DNA of 56,184 bases from JAAFHS01 sp043751715 (GTDB lineage Bacteria > Pseudomonadota > Alphaproteobacteria > Rhodobacterales > Rhodobacteraceae): positions 1-56,184 of the forward strand of contig JAYUZO010000080.1 in the NCBI GenBank assembly GCA_043751715.1. The letters run 5' to 3'. Positions 17,772 to 27,678 of the stretch are shown piece by piece. The position numbers and the translations under genes were made by a program. Numbering within the stretch: the stretch's first letter is position 1; every line of letters begins with the position of its first letter. Below the pieces are notes generated by a model that saw only the letters and a program-made list of their open reading frames with translations, made no database searches and had not been told where the DNA came from.

Positions 17772-18322
17772 CGGCGGCACATCGACACATAGGTTTCATT
17801 GCCACCGATCACCACCTGATCACCATCGCGCAGCGCCTGCCCGTCCGGCCCCTTGCGCACCACCATGGTGGCCTTCTTGCCACAATGGCAGATGGTGCGC
17901 ACCTCGCGCATTTCATCGGCCCATGCCAGCAACGCCGCAGATCCGGGAAACAGGTTGCCCCGAAAATCCACCCGCAGACCGTAGCACATAACGGGTATGC
18001 CCAGATCATCAACCGCGCGGGCCAGTTGCCAGACCTGATCCTTGGACAGAAACTGACATTCATCAATAAAGATGCAGGCCACCGGCCCCTGCGCCAGACG
18101 TGCGCTGATTTTGGCAAACATATCCTCGGACGGGGCAAAGGTATCGGCCACCTCACCTATGCCGATGCGGCTGGCAATGCGGCCCTGGCCTGCGCGGTTG
18201 TCAAACTGGGCTGTGACCATATAGGTCGCCATGCCACCTTCGCGATAGTTGTGCGCCGCCTGCAACAGCAAGGTAGATTTGCCGGCATTCATGGTGGAAT
18301 AATTGTAATACAGCTTTGCCAT
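17744..18322 (-). CDS. tdk: Thymidine kinase
   Basis: A 192-residue type II thymidine kinase phosphorylating thymidine to dTMP. The N-terminal P-loop (STMNAGKSTLLLQAAHNY), the Walker B-like FIDECQFL with the catalytic Glu, the lasso region with zinc ligands (CHCGKKA and CRRHW) and VIGGNETYVSMC are all present. Start at ATG 18322. It salvages the nucleoside that deoA degrades. Transcription begins in the repeat-rich intergenic region upstream. Confidence 0.96.
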   Translation of the reverse strand: MAKLYYNYSTMNAGKSTLLLQAAHNYREGGMATYMVTAQFDNRAGQGRIASRIGIGEVADTFAPSEDMFAKISARLAQGPVACIFIDECQFLSKDQVWQLARAVDDLGIPVMCYGLRVDFRGNLFPGSAALLAWADEMREVRTICHCGKKATMVVRKGPDGQALRDGDQVVIGGNETYVSMCRRHWRAAVGA

Positions 18323-18662
18323 ACGGCTGGTTAACCTGTGGTCGCGGGCGCATGCAAGTGGCAAAACCGGGCATCCGGGGTGGAAAAACGGTTCCGATTG
18401 ATAACCCCAACCGGAACCAGAACCACTGACACTGACGGGCCCACCGCACACCCTGATTTGCACCAGTTGTTCATCAAAAATGAACCGGCGCGGCGGACCC
18501 CCCCACCCACTCCGGTGCTGGGGACACCGGACACTCGTTAACCGTTCCAAAGACCCGGAACGCTTTAAGCTATGACAAATGCCTGCATTGCCCTACAGGG
18601 GAAATCGGTTATAGATTTCCCCGAAATCACGTCTGCGTGCGTCACACAGTTGGAAAATTGCC
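18323..18662. other. Intergenic region with several inverted repeats
   Basis: This 340-base region separates divergent tdk and the CII-like gene. No coding frame is convincing. It holds GGTTCCG/CGGAACC (18390-18396 and 18412-18418), TCCGGTG/CACCGGA (18511-18517 and 18525-18531), CGTTCC/GGAACG (18543-18548 and 18557-18562) and GGGGAAATC/GATTTCCCC (18598-18606 and 18614-18622). Promoters for both genes must lie here; a small RNA cannot be excluded. Confidence 0.6.
18598..18622. promoter_or_regulatory. Perfect inverted repeat upstream of CII-like gene
   Basis: GGGGAAATC and GATTTCCCC form perfect 9-base arms around GGTTATA, centred about 53 bases before the ATG of the small regulator-like gene. 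It may be that gene's own operator or a leader hairpin. Confidence 0.5.
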
Positions 18663-19112
18663 ATGTCCGTTGCCACCTACCTGAAGAAACACTCCGAGGC
18701 GTTGGTCAAGGATGTGGGGGTTGAGGCAGCCTGCGATCTGACCGGAAAATCAAAGGCGACGCTGGGCCGGTATTATTCGGATTCGGATGAACATGGTGAT
18801 CGGTTCATGCCGATTGATGTGGTTGCGGCACTGGAGGCGGCGGCACGCTTTCCGCATGTGACGGCGGCGCTTGCGGATTTGCGGGGGGTGACGCTGTCAC
18901 ATGATCCTGAACGCAGGGAGTCGGGCACCAAGGTCAATCAGGATGTGGTGACACTGTCACAGCGGTTTGCGCAGCTGATGGCAGAATACAACCATGCGAT
19001 CGGTGATGGGGTGATTTCACCCAATGAGGCCAAGCGCATGTTGCGCGAAACGCTTGCGATTCAGCAGGTGCTGATCGACGTGAAGCTGCATCTGGAAGAT
19101 GAGACGAGCTAG
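18663..19112 (+). CDS. Small CII-like / helix-turn-helix protein, unknown
   Basis: A 149-residue soluble protein. The N-terminal half (YLKKHSEALVKDVGVEAACD, then LTGKSKATLGRYYSD) looks like a lambda-repressor or CII-type helix-turn-helix, and the segment FMPIDVVAALEAAARFPHVT recalls phage regulatory CII domains. The C-terminal 60 residues are helical and acidic (ISPNEAKRMLRETLAIQQV), suggesting oligomerisation. A regulator function is inferred, not shown. It is followed by a strong terminator. Confidence 0.75.
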   Translation: MSVATYLKKHSEALVKDVGVEAACDLTGKSKATLGRYYSDSDEHGDRFMPIDVVAALEAAARFPHVTAALADLRGVTLSHDPERRESGTKVNQDVVTLSQRFAQLMAEYNHAIGDGVISPNEAKRMLRETLAIQQVLIDVKLHLEDETS

Positions 19113-19139
19113 GGTTTCATCACGCCACCCTGCACAGGA

Positions 19140-19163
19140 AAAGGGCCGCTGTTGCGGCCCTTT
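19140..19163. terminator. Bidirectional rho-independent terminator
   Basis: AAAGGGCCGC (19140-19149) pairs perfectly with GCGGCCCTTT (19154-19163) around TGTT, with A/T tracts on both sides. It lies between the convergent CII-like gene and the DEAD-box helicase and can serve both. Confidence 0.85.
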
Positions 19164-19187
19164 GCATTCGGTTCAAAGCGTGGGGGT

Positions 19188-20549
19188 TCAGCGCGCGGGG
19201 TTGGCCTTGCGGCGCTGCGGGCTGCCGCCACCGCCCATTGGCTTGGCTGCCGGTGGCCGCGCTGCCGGGTTGCCACCGGGGCGGCCCGTTGGTTTGGCCC
19301 CCTGCGGTTTTGAACCCTGCGGCTTTTGCCCCTGCGGTTTGCCACCGGGCCGGCCACCACCGGGGCGCTGGCCGCCACGGTTTTGCGCAGGCTTGGGGGC
19401 CGCTGCGATGGCAGCAGATGACCAAGGCGCGCCACCGATCACTGGCAGCGTGGTTTTCAGCAGCTTTTCCACCGCCTGCAATTCACCCATTTCCGCAGGC
19501 GCACAAAAGGCCACAGCCGTGCCGTCCTTGCCCGCCCGTGCCGTGCGGCCAATGCGGTGCACATAGTTTTCCGGCACGTTCGGCATATCGTAGTTATACA
19601 CATGCCGCACACCGGGAATATCAATCCCGCGCGAGGCCACGTCGGTGGCCACCAGCACATCCAGTTCACCATTGCGGAATTCGGTCAGGGTGCGGTCACG
19701 CTGGCCCTGCGATTTGTTGCCGTGGATTGAGCCTGCCTTGAACCCCCATGACACCAGCAGTTTCATCAGCTTTTCCGACCCGTGCTTGGTGCGGCCAAAC
19801 ACCAGTGCCTGTTCGGTCGGGTGGGTTTTCAGGTAGTCTTCCAACAGCTTGGCCTTGTCACCGTTCGGGATGTAATGCACGCCTTGGGTGATCTTGTCGG
19901 CAGGTTTGCCCGGTGTGGCCACCTGCACCTTGACCGGATCGCGCAGATAGGCGCTGGCCAGTTCTTCGATATCCTTTGGCATGGTGGCCGAAAACAGCAT
20001 GGTCTGGCGTTTCAGAGGGATGTGTTTTGCAATTTTCCGCAGGGAATGGATAAAGCCCATGTCAAGCATGTGGTCGGCTTCGTCCAGCACGAGGTAGCTG
20101 CAGTCATCAAGGTAAACGTCACCTCTTTCCAAAAGGTCAATCAACCGGCCGGGCGTGGCCACCAGCACATCTGACCCCTTGGACAGCGATTGTGACTGAC
20201 GGAACAGTGACGCGCCACCCACCACAACCGTGACTTTGACGGGCGTGCCTTTGGTGAACACCTCAAGGTTCTTGGAGATTTGGGTGACCAGTTCACGCGT
20301 GGGCGCCAGGATCAGCGCGCGCACCTTCCGCGGGGCTGGCGGGTGGCCGATATCCAGCAGGCGGTGCAGCAAGGGCAGGCCAAAGGCGGCCGTCTTACCG
20401 GTGCCGGTCTGGGCCAGCCCCATCAGATCACGGCCCGCCATGATATAGGGAATGGCCTGCGCCTGAATGGGTGTGGGTGTGGTCAGCGCGGTTTTGGCCA
20501 GTGCTGCCAACAGGCGGGGCGAAAGCCCAAGGTCTTGAAACGTCGTCAT
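19188..20549 (-). CDS. DEAD-box ATP-dependent RNA helicase
   Basis: A 453-residue RNA helicase of the RhlE/DeaD type. Motifs run in order: Q motif (TPIQAQAIPYI), I (AQTGTGKTAAF), Ia (PTRELVTQI), II (VLDEADHMLDMG), III (FSATMP), V (ATDVASRGIDI) and VI (HRIGRTARAGK). The last 65 or so residues are a basic, Gly/Pro/Lys-rich tail with repeated KPQG units, typical of an RNA-binding, disordered extension. The ATG at 20549 has a GAAAGA site; the longer upstream frame lacks similarity and is rejected. Likely role: rRNA maturation or cold adaptation. Confidence 0.95.
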   Translation of the reverse strand: MTTFQDLGLSPRLLAALAKTALTTPTPIQAQAIPYIMAGRDLMGLAQTGTGKTAAFGLPLLHRLLDIGHPPAPRKVRALILAPTRELVTQISKNLEVFTKGTPVKVTVVVGGASLFRQSQSLSKGSDVLVATPGRLIDLLERGDVYLDDCSYLVLDEADHMLDMGFIHSLRKIAKHIPLKRQTMLFSATMPKDIEELASAYLRDPVKVQVATPGKPADKITQGVHYIPNGDKAKLLEDYLKTHPTEQALVFGRTKHGSEKLMKLLVSWGFKAGSIHGNKSQGQRDRTLTEFRNGELDVLVATDVASRGIDIPGVRHVYNYDMPNVPENYVHRIGRTARAGKDGTAVAFCAPAEMGELQAVEKLLKTTLPVIGGAPWSSAAIAAAPKPAQNRGGQRPGGGRPGGKPQGQKPQGSKPQGAKPTGRPGGNPAARPPAAKPMGGGGSPQRRKANPAR

Positions 20550-20872
20550 AATTATCTTTCCGACCCCATCATCGGGGCCTGCCGGACGCATGTCCGGCGT
20601 GCAGGTAAGGCCGCAGCGCGCTGACCCTTGGCCTTGCGCCAAAAGGCCGTCAGTGCGGCGGAACCCCTGCGTGAAGGTGGGAACCATTGCCCCGGTCCGA
20701 AACGCTGCTCACGCGGCAGCAACCATAGGGCTGGCACGCGTTTGCCTGTTCAGGGGTCAGCTGTCAAGGGGAACGCTGCGCTGTGGGTGGCAATTGGCGC
20801 GGCAAATGCGGTTGCGCGGGTGGGTTCATCCGACTAGAGGGGGTGGAAATCAACTGTTGAAGTGGACAAGGC
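20550..20872. other. Divergent intergenic region, helicase leader and terC promoter
   Basis: No gene is apparent in these 323 bases. On the helicase side there is a perfect hairpin GCCGGAC/GTCCGGC (20581-20587 and 20592-20598) and a weaker one around 20564-20578 next to the helicase ribosome-binding site, consistent with a structured 5' leader. No manganese riboswitch core could be recognised before the TerC gene. Confidence 0.5.
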
Positions 20873-21559
20873 ATGGAATTCTTCTCAGCCGCCGCATGGG
20901 CGGAGGTGTTTACCCCCGAAGGCATGACAGCACTGGCACAGGTGATCGGGATTGATCTGGTGCTGGCAGGCGACAATGCCATTGTCATCGGCCTTGCCGC
21001 CGCTGGCCTGCCAAAGGAAATGCGGGCGCGGGCGATTTTGGTGGGGATCATCGCCGCCACGGTGCTGCGGATTGTCTTTGCGGCGTTCACCGTGCAACTG
21101 CTTGCGATTACAGGGCTTTTGCTGGCCGGTGGCATTTTGCTTTTGTGGGTGTGCTGGAAGATGTGGCGCGAGCTGCAGGCGGGGCATAGCCACGAAGCCG
21201 AAGGGCTTGAGGCGATTACGGGTGAGGATATCAACGCCGACGGCAAGGTTGCGGGGGCTGCGCCGACCAAGACATTCCGGCAGGCTGCGACGCAGATTGT
21301 GGTGGCCGATGTCTCGATGAGTTTGGACAACGTGCTGGCGGTGGCGGGCGCGGCCAAGGACCATCCGGTGGTGCTGGTTATCGGGCTGGGCCTGTCGATT
21401 GCGCTGATGGGGCTGGCGGCCACGTTCATTGCGAAACTGCTGAACAATCACCGCTGGATTGCCTATGTGGGCCTGCTGATTATCCTGTATGTGGCGGTGA
21501 AGATGATGTGGGAGGGGTGGCACGAAGTGCAGCCTTTGGTCACGGGAATGTTGGGCTAA
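20873..21559 (+). CDS. TerC family integral membrane protein
   Basis: A 228-residue membrane protein with about seven helices. The two TerC repeats each carry the conserved acidic motif: DLVLAGDNAIVIGLAA in the first and DVSMSLDNVLAVAGAA in the second. TerC/Alx-type proteins are linked to metal (often Mn) efflux or metallation of exported proteins. A 40-residue hydrophilic loop separates the halves. It stands alone, divergent from the helicase gene. Confidence 0.92.
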   Translation: MEFFSAAAWAEVFTPEGMTALAQVIGIDLVLAGDNAIVIGLAAAGLPKEMRARAILVGIIAATVLRIVFAAFTVQLLAITGLLLAGGILLLWVCWKMWRELQAGHSHEAEGLEAITGEDINADGKVAGAAPTKTFRQAATQIVVADVSMSLDNVLAVAGAAKDHPVVLVIGLGLSIALMGLAATFIAKLLNNHRWIAYVGLLIILYVAVKMMWEGWHEVQPLVTGMLG

Positions 21560-21646
21560 CCCATTGCGTGCGCTGTGTTAACTGCCGCGGTTAACGGGAT
21601 GTGAACGGTATGGCAATGGGCCATATCCGGTATGGAAACCGGGATG

Positions 21647-21670
21647 ACGCGCGCTTGGGAAAGCGCGCGT
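21647..21670. terminator. Hairpin between convergent terC and RNase T2 genes
   Basis: ACGCGCGCTT (21647-21656) and AAGCGCGCGT (21661-21670) are perfect 10-base arms around GGGA. Position between converging genes suggests a bidirectional terminator. Two GTTAAC sites lie just upstream. Confidence 0.65.
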
Positions 21671-21729
21671 TAACCTTTGTTGACCGGGACAAGGCGCAGG
21701 TCTGAAATCTGTATCGCGCCTGCCGCCTG

Positions 21730-22371
21730 TTACCTCACGGCATTCATCACGGCATCGGGCAGCCGGCAATCGCGGATCACGTCATCACCACAGCGACGCG
21801 GTTCAAGATCGCGCGTCAGGCAGATGCGCGCCTCCGCGATCATCCCATCGGAGCAGGTGATGGTGATCTGATCACGCGCAAGGCCGGGGTTGGCCTCAAG
21901 AAACGCATCCTCGACCACGGATGCAGGCAGTGCGACATCGCGGTTCAGTGCGGTAAAAACCGGTGGGATCACGACGGCGTCATAGGCCTGCCGTGACAGG
22001 GCAAAGTAATCATCGGCAGACAGCCCCGAACAGCGCCCGTGCTTTTTCCATTCGTAAAACGCAAGGCCCGCGCCGCCCATGATATCGGCCATCGCCGCTG
22101 TCTGACTGCGCGACGGATCACGCGCGCCGGTGCGGCAATAGCTGGGCCAGCCATTTTCAAACTGCGGCCACAGCCCGTGCAAGGTAAAGGTCAGCCCCTG
22201 CCCTGCATCGCATTGCGGATCATCCCGCCCGTCGCCCTGCAATGCGCACCAGTTGGCCGACCATGACAATGACATGACGTAGTAATCAAATTCGCCTGCC
22301 CTTTCGCCTTCGGCAAAGGCCGGGCCGACAATCGCCGGGGCCAACAGTGCTGCCAGAATCAATCCACGCAT
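21730..22371 (-). CDS. Ribonuclease T2 family protein, exported
   Basis: A 213-residue secreted endoribonuclease. A signal peptide (MRGLILAALLAPAIVGPAFA) precedes the mature domain. Both catalytic segments are intact: CAS-1 LTFTLHGLWPQF with its active His, and CAS-2 FYEWKKHGRCSG with Glu, Lys and His. Several Cys residues suggest disulfides in the periplasm. Bacterial members resemble E. coli RNase I, which degrades RNA entering the periplasm. The ATG at 22371 begins the signal peptide. Confidence 0.94.
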   Translation of the reverse strand: MRGLILAALLAPAIVGPAFAEGERAGEFDYYVMSLSWSANWCALQGDGRDDPQCDAGQGLTFTLHGLWPQFENGWPSYCRTGARDPSRSQTAAMADIMGGAGLAFYEWKKHGRCSGLSADDYFALSRQAYDAVVIPPVFTALNRDVALPASVVEDAFLEANPGLARDQITITCSDGMIAEARICLTRDLEPRRCGDDVIRDCRLPDAVMNAVR

Positions 22372-22498
22372 TTCGCTCTTCCCTCTGTGCCTGCTCTCGC
22401 CTATACGGAACACGAATTCCCGAAAACTGGAACTCGCGGCCACGGTCGCAACCGTTTTCCCGGCACGGGAGAGATTTGTAAACAGAGGAGTGTTCGGC

Positions 22499-23263
22499 AT
22501 GAACAAACCGCTTATGGCCAAGGCCACCGCTGTCTGGCTGGTGGATAACACGACACTGAGCTTTCACCAGATCGCGGAATTCTGCGGCATGCACGAGCTG
22601 GAAATTCAGGGCATTGCCGATGGTGATGTAGCAACCGGGGTCAAAGGGTTTGATCCGGTGGGCAACAACCAGCTGGACCAGATCGAAATTGAGCGTGGTC
22701 AGAAAGACCCGGCCTACAAGCTGAAGCTGAAGTTCAATGCAGCGGCGGTGGGTGAGGAAAAGCGCCGGGGGCCGCGCTATACGCCGCTGTCCAAACGGCA
22801 AGATCGCCCGGCAGCCATTCTGTGGCTGGTGAAATTCCACCCGGAACTGTCAGACGGGGCGATTGGCAAGCTGGTGGGCACGACCAAGCCGACGATCCTG
22901 TCGATCCGCGAACGCAGCCACTGGAACATCAGCCAGATTACCCCGATTGATCCGGTGGCATTGGGGCTGTGCCGCCAATCGGAACTGGATACCGCGGTGC
23001 AGGCGGCGGCGCGCAAAAAGGCGACAGACGGCACCGTGATGAGCGATGATGAGCGCCGCAAGCTGGTGTCAACAGAGCAATCGCTGGCGATGGCCGATGG
23101 TGCGCGCAGCCCGACGGGGCTGGAAAATCTGGCGGCGTTCGCCAAGCCGGAAAAGGAAGAGGCACCAGCCGATTTCAGCGATGCGGAAAGTTTCTTTAAC
23201 CTGCCCGATGCGGATGAAGATGATGAAGACGAAGATGATGACACCGGCCCACTGCGCCGCTGA
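22499..23263 (+). CDS. trcR: Cell-cycle transcriptional regulator TrcR (DUF1013)
   Basis: A 254-residue protein of the alphaproteobacteria-specific DUF1013/TrcR family. Conserved stretches are MAKATAVWLVDNTTLSFHQI near the N-terminus, YTPLSKRQDRPAAILWLVKF in the middle, and IGKLVGTTKPTILSIRERSH, which looks like a helix-turn-helix. The C-terminus is very acidic (a run of Asp and Glu from about residue 238). A GAGGAG site at 22484-22489 sits about 9 bases before ATG 22499, which decides the start over the abutting GTG 22490. A strong terminator follows. Confidence 0.9.
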   Translation: MNKPLMAKATAVWLVDNTTLSFHQIAEFCGMHELEIQGIADGDVATGVKGFDPVGNNQLDQIEIERGQKDPAYKLKLKFNAAAVGEEKRRGPRYTPLSKRQDRPAAILWLVKFHPELSDGAIGKLVGTTKPTILSIRERSHWNISQITPIDPVALGLCRQSELDTAVQAAARKKATDGTVMSDDERRKLVSTEQSLAMADGARSPTGLENLAAFAKPEKEEAPADFSDAESFFNLPDADEDDEDEDDDTGPLRR

Positions 23264-23271
23264 CGCATGCC

Positions 23272-23296
23272 AAAGCCCCCCGCGTGGGGGCTTTTT
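23272..23296 (+). terminator. Rho-independent terminator after trcR
   Basis: AAAGCCCCC (23272-23280) pairs with GGGGGCTTT (23286-23294) around CGCGT, followed by more T residues. It ends the trcR transcript just before mgsA. Confidence 0.88.
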
Positions 23297-23314
23297 CATA
23301 TGGGGGGTGACAGG

Positions 23315-23698
23315 ATGACCAGACTTGCGGTGGCGCTTGTGGCGCATGATGACAAGAAAGATGACATGGCAGCCTGGGCCCTGCGGCATGTGGCGGCCCT
23401 GGGCGGGTTTGATCTGTGGGCGACGGGCACGACAGGGGGCCGTGTGGCGGATGCAACGGGCCTGCCGGTGACGCGGTTGAAATCGGGGCCGCTGGGGGGC
23501 GATGCGCAACTGGGGGCGATGATTGCGGAAGGGCGGCTGGATGCGCTGTTCTTTTTCACCGATCCGCTGTCAGCGATGCCGCATGATGTGGATGTAAAAT
23601 CATTGCTGCGCCTTGCCGTGCTGTATGACGTGCCCACAGCGATGAGCCCGCGCACGGCGGATTACGTATTGGCGGGGCTGCTGGGTGCAGGGGCCTGA
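23315..23698 (+). CDS. mgsA: Methylglyoxal synthase
   Basis: A 127-residue enzyme converting dihydroxyacetone phosphate to methylglyoxal and phosphate, a bypass that relieves phosphosugar stress. The family core is present: VALVAHDDKKDDMAAW, ATGTTGG, KSGPLGGDAQLGAMIAEG and the catalytic-Asp region FFFTDPLSAMPHDVDVKSLL. The length is slightly below E. coli MgsA (152), with the N- and C-terminal extensions missing. The ATG at 23315 avoids including the terminator sequence in the gene. Confidence 0.93.
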   Translation: MTRLAVALVAHDDKKDDMAAWALRHVAALGGFDLWATGTTGGRVADATGLPVTRLKSGPLGGDAQLGAMIAEGRLDALFFFTDPLSAMPHDVDVKSLLRLAVLYDVPTAMSPRTADYVLAGLLGAGA

Positions 23699-23782
23699 GG
23701 GCGCGCGCTTATTCAGTTGCGGGACGGCGGGTTTGGGTTCTACGGTTTGGCGGTTCGTCCCGGCAGGTGGTTTGATAACGCC

Positions 23783-25078
23783 ATGCACCGCATGACACCC
23801 GGCGCGCGCGTCCTTGGCCTTCTGGCTGTCGGGGTTCTGACGGTGCTGTCATTGCAGGCGACAATGCGGGCCTACATGCACGGGGGCCAGGCGCGGGCGG
23901 AAACGACGCTGGCGGTGACCTTGCAGGCACTGGAAGGGCATCTGGGGCGGTATGATGCAACGCCGGTTCTGCTGGCGGAAAGCGATGGGGTGCGGGCGGT
24001 GCTGGACGCGCCATCCGATGCAGGCGGGCGGGTGGTATGCGGCAGGAATTTGAGGTGGCGGGGCGGTTGTTGCCACCGGCGGACTGGACGGTGCAGGTGT
24101 TGCTGGACAGGGCACCCTTGCTGGCGCAGGCGCGGCTGACGGAATTGGTGGTGGCGCTGTTTCTGGGGGCGGTGGCGGCGGTCTGCGTGGTGTTCGTGCA
24201 GCGGCGGATGCGGCTGGCAGACCGCTTTGCGCTGCGGGAACAGGCAAAGGCAAATCTGTAACAGCGGGTTGAGGCGCGCACGGCAGACCTTGCACAGGTG
24301 AACCGGCTGATCGAGGCCGAGGTGGCCGAGCGGCGGCTGACCGAGGCCGAACTGCGCCGGACACAAAGTGATCTGATACAGGCGGGCAAGCTGGCGACAT
24401 TGGGTGAGATGTCGGCCGCGTTAAGCCACAAGATCAACCAGCCCCTGGCGGCGGCCCGCAATTGCGCCGACAGTGCAGCCATTCCGATGGACCGGGGTGC
24501 AGCGGCAAAGGCCAAGGATAACTTCGGGCAGATCCTGTCATTGATTGACCGGGTGGCCACGATTGCGCGGCATCTGCGCAATCGTGGCGCGCAAGCCGGA
24601 TACGGCGCTGAAGGATATCGCACTGGGTGCAGCGGTGGCCGCGGCGTTGGCAATGGTGCAGCTGCGGCTGGCACAGGTGGCGGTGCAGGTGGATGTGCGG
24701 GGTGATCTGCCGTTGGTGCGGGGGGGGCCGGTGCGGCTGCAACAGGTGCTCGTGAACCTGCTGTCCACTGAGGCGGACGCGGTTGGTGGATGTGGCGGTG
24801 CCGCAGATTTGGGTGACGGCGGCGGTGGTGGATCACCGGGTGCATCTGTGCGTGCAGGACAACGGGCCGGGGGTGCCGGCCGCGATTGCGGGACGGATTT
24901 TCGATCCGTTTTTCACGACCAAACGGGTGGGGTCGGGTCTGGGCCTGGGCCTTTCGATTTCGTACAACATCATGAAGGATTTCGGGGGCGATCTGCGGGT
25001 GGGCCATGCGCCAGGCGGTGGTGCGGTGTTCACGGTTGAGATGACCATGGCAGCGGCGCACAGCCTGAGGGCCGCCGA

Positions 25079-25082
<4 letters not shown>
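23783..25082 (+). pseudogene. DctB-like sensor histidine kinase, broken and internally deleted
   Basis: Pieces of one kinase are spread over three frames. From ATG 23783: a membrane helix and start of the sensor (LGLLAVGVLTVLSLQATMRA). Near 24035 the frame shifts straight to QEFEVAGRLLPPADWTVQVL, just before the second helix, so most of the periplasmic PDC sensor (very roughly 150 residues) is missing. TAA 24259-24261 interrupts the coiled-coil. Next come the H-box (ALSHKINQPLAAARN), shifts near 24585 and 24780, then the N-box region and intact G-box text (IFDPFFTTKRVGSGLGLGLS). The H-box has Lys where DctB kinases have Glu after the phospho-His. Multiple lesions make a functional product very unlikely. 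The dctD-like gene overlaps its end. Confidence 0.88.
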
Positions 25083-26422
<1,340 letters not shown>

Positions 26423-26437
26423 CCGCTGACGGCGCGA

Positions 26438-26455
26438 TGGGTGGAAATCCACCCA
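26438..26455. promoter_or_regulatory. Inverted repeat between regulator and tctC
   Basis: TGGGTGG (26438-26444) and CCACCCA (26449-26455) are perfect arms around AAAT, 15 bases after the regulator stop and about 180 bases before tctC. It could be a terminator stem or an upstream activator site for the DctD-like protein. The remaining bases to 26633 hold no gene; no convincing -24/-12 promoter was recognised. Confidence 0.5.
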
Positions 26456-26633
26456 CCGGTTTTGCCCTGATGTTCCGGCTTTTACCCAACCGGGCATCTG
26501 ACGGTTATTTTCACGGGGCGTGCGCCGCAAAACTGCTTGCCGGGGGCATGGGTCTGGCCCTTGGCTGCGTGCAACCGCGCCACCCGAAGAGGGGCTGGCG
26601 CCGGGATCATAACGCCAGTTTTGGGAGGAACCA

Positions 26634-27611
26634 ATGGCCCTATCCGTAAATCTTGCCGCCATCGCGGCGGCGGCAGCAATTGCCGCAAGCAGTGCCTTTG
26701 CACAGGGCTACCCTGACCGTACCATCACCATGATCGTGCCGTTTTCCGACGGGGGGCCAACCGATACCGTGGGCCGCCTGATTGCGGAAAAGATGTCGGC
26801 CGATCTGGGCCAGCAGATTATTGTGCAAAATGTGGGCGGCGCGGGTGGCACGCTGGGCGCAGGTCAGATGGCCGAGGCCGAGGCGGATGGCTATACCATC
26901 CTTTTGCATCACATCGGCATGGCAACATCGGCCACGCTGTACCGCAACCTTGCCTACAAACCGCTGGAAGCGTTTGAATATGTGGGTCTGGCGACCGAAG
27001 TGCCGATGACGATTGTGGCGCGGGCGGATTTTGAACCGACGGACATGGCATCGCTGATCGCCTGTGTGAAGGAAAACGCGGATACGATCACCATGGCGAA
27101 TGCGGGGATCGGATCATCATCGCATCTGTGCGGCATGCTGTTCATGCAGGCGGTGGAAGCACCGATCGTGACGATGCCCTGCAAGGGCACGGGGCCCGCG
27201 ATGACCGAACTGCTGGGCGGGCAGATTGATATCATGTGCGACCAGCCCACCAACACGACCGAGCAAATCAAGGGCGGCACGATCAAGGGCTATGCGGTTA
27301 CATCACCGGCGCGTCTGGATATTTTCCCCGACCTGCCAACGGTCGCCGAGGCTGGCATTCCGGGTGTGCAAGTATCCGTCTGGCACGGCATTTATGCGCC
27401 CAAGGGCACGCCGGCCGAAGTAACAGACCGATTGGCCGCGGCCTTGCAGGTGGCCTTGGCCGACCCTGAAATTGCGGCCAAGTTTGCGGAACTGGGCACG
27501 GCACCATCTGCGGCGGCGGATGCGACGCCAGCCGCGCTGAAAGCCAAGCTGGAGGCGGAAATTGCGCGCTGGCAGCCAGTGATCGAAACCGCCGGGGTTT
27601 ACGCTGACTGA
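26634..27611 (+). CDS. tctC: Tripartite tricarboxylate transporter substrate-binding protein
   Basis: A 325-residue periplasmic receptor of the TctC/Bug family. Its signal peptide covers about residues 1-24 (IAAAAAIAASSAFAQ), followed by the family start YPDRTITMIVPFSDGGPTD. Further typical blocks are NVGGAGGTLGAGQMAEAEAD, ANAGIGSSSHLCGMLF, and the C-terminal WHGIYAPKGTPAEV. It binds a carboxylate such as citrate, tartrate or an aromatic acid; the ligand is unknown. A GGGAGG site lies before ATG 26634. The gene is intact although its permease tctA is not. Confidence 0.92.
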   Translation: MALSVNLAAIAAAAAIAASSAFAQGYPDRTITMIVPFSDGGPTDTVGRLIAEKMSADLGQQIIVQNVGGAGGTLGAGQMAEAEADGYTILLHHIGMATSATLYRNLAYKPLEAFEYVGLATEVPMTIVARADFEPTDMASLIACVKENADTITMANAGIGSSSHLCGMLFMQAVEAPIVTMPCKGTGPAMTELLGGQIDIMCDQPTNTTEQIKGGTIKGYAVTSPARLDIFPDLPTVAEAGIPGVQVSVWHGIYAPKGTPAEVTDRLAAALQVALADPEIAAKFAELGTAPSAAADATPAALKAKLEAEIARWQPVIETAGVYAD

Positions 27612-27618
27612 ACCATTT

Positions 27619-27648
27619 GGCCCCGGCAGCAGTGCCGGGGCCGCTTTG
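27619..27648 (+). terminator. Attenuator-like hairpin between tctC and tctB
   Basis: GGCCCCGGCA (27619-27628) pairs perfectly with TGCCGGGGCC (27633-27642) around GCAG and is followed by GCTTTGTTTTT. In binding-protein operons such intercistronic stems give more receptor than permease, by partial termination or mRNA protection. Confidence 0.8.
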
Positions 27649-27678
27649 TTTTTACTTCTGCATTTCGGGGGGGCCTTC

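Noticed and set aside
20550..20872. Manganese (yybP-ykoY) riboswitch before the TerC gene
   Set aside because: TerC genes often have one, but the conserved core sequence could not be found in either strand.
26456..26633. Sigma-54 promoter for tctC
   Set aside because: Only a poor GG-N10-GC match (near 26517-26530) was found; spacing fits but flanking bases do not match TGGCAC/TTGC well enough.
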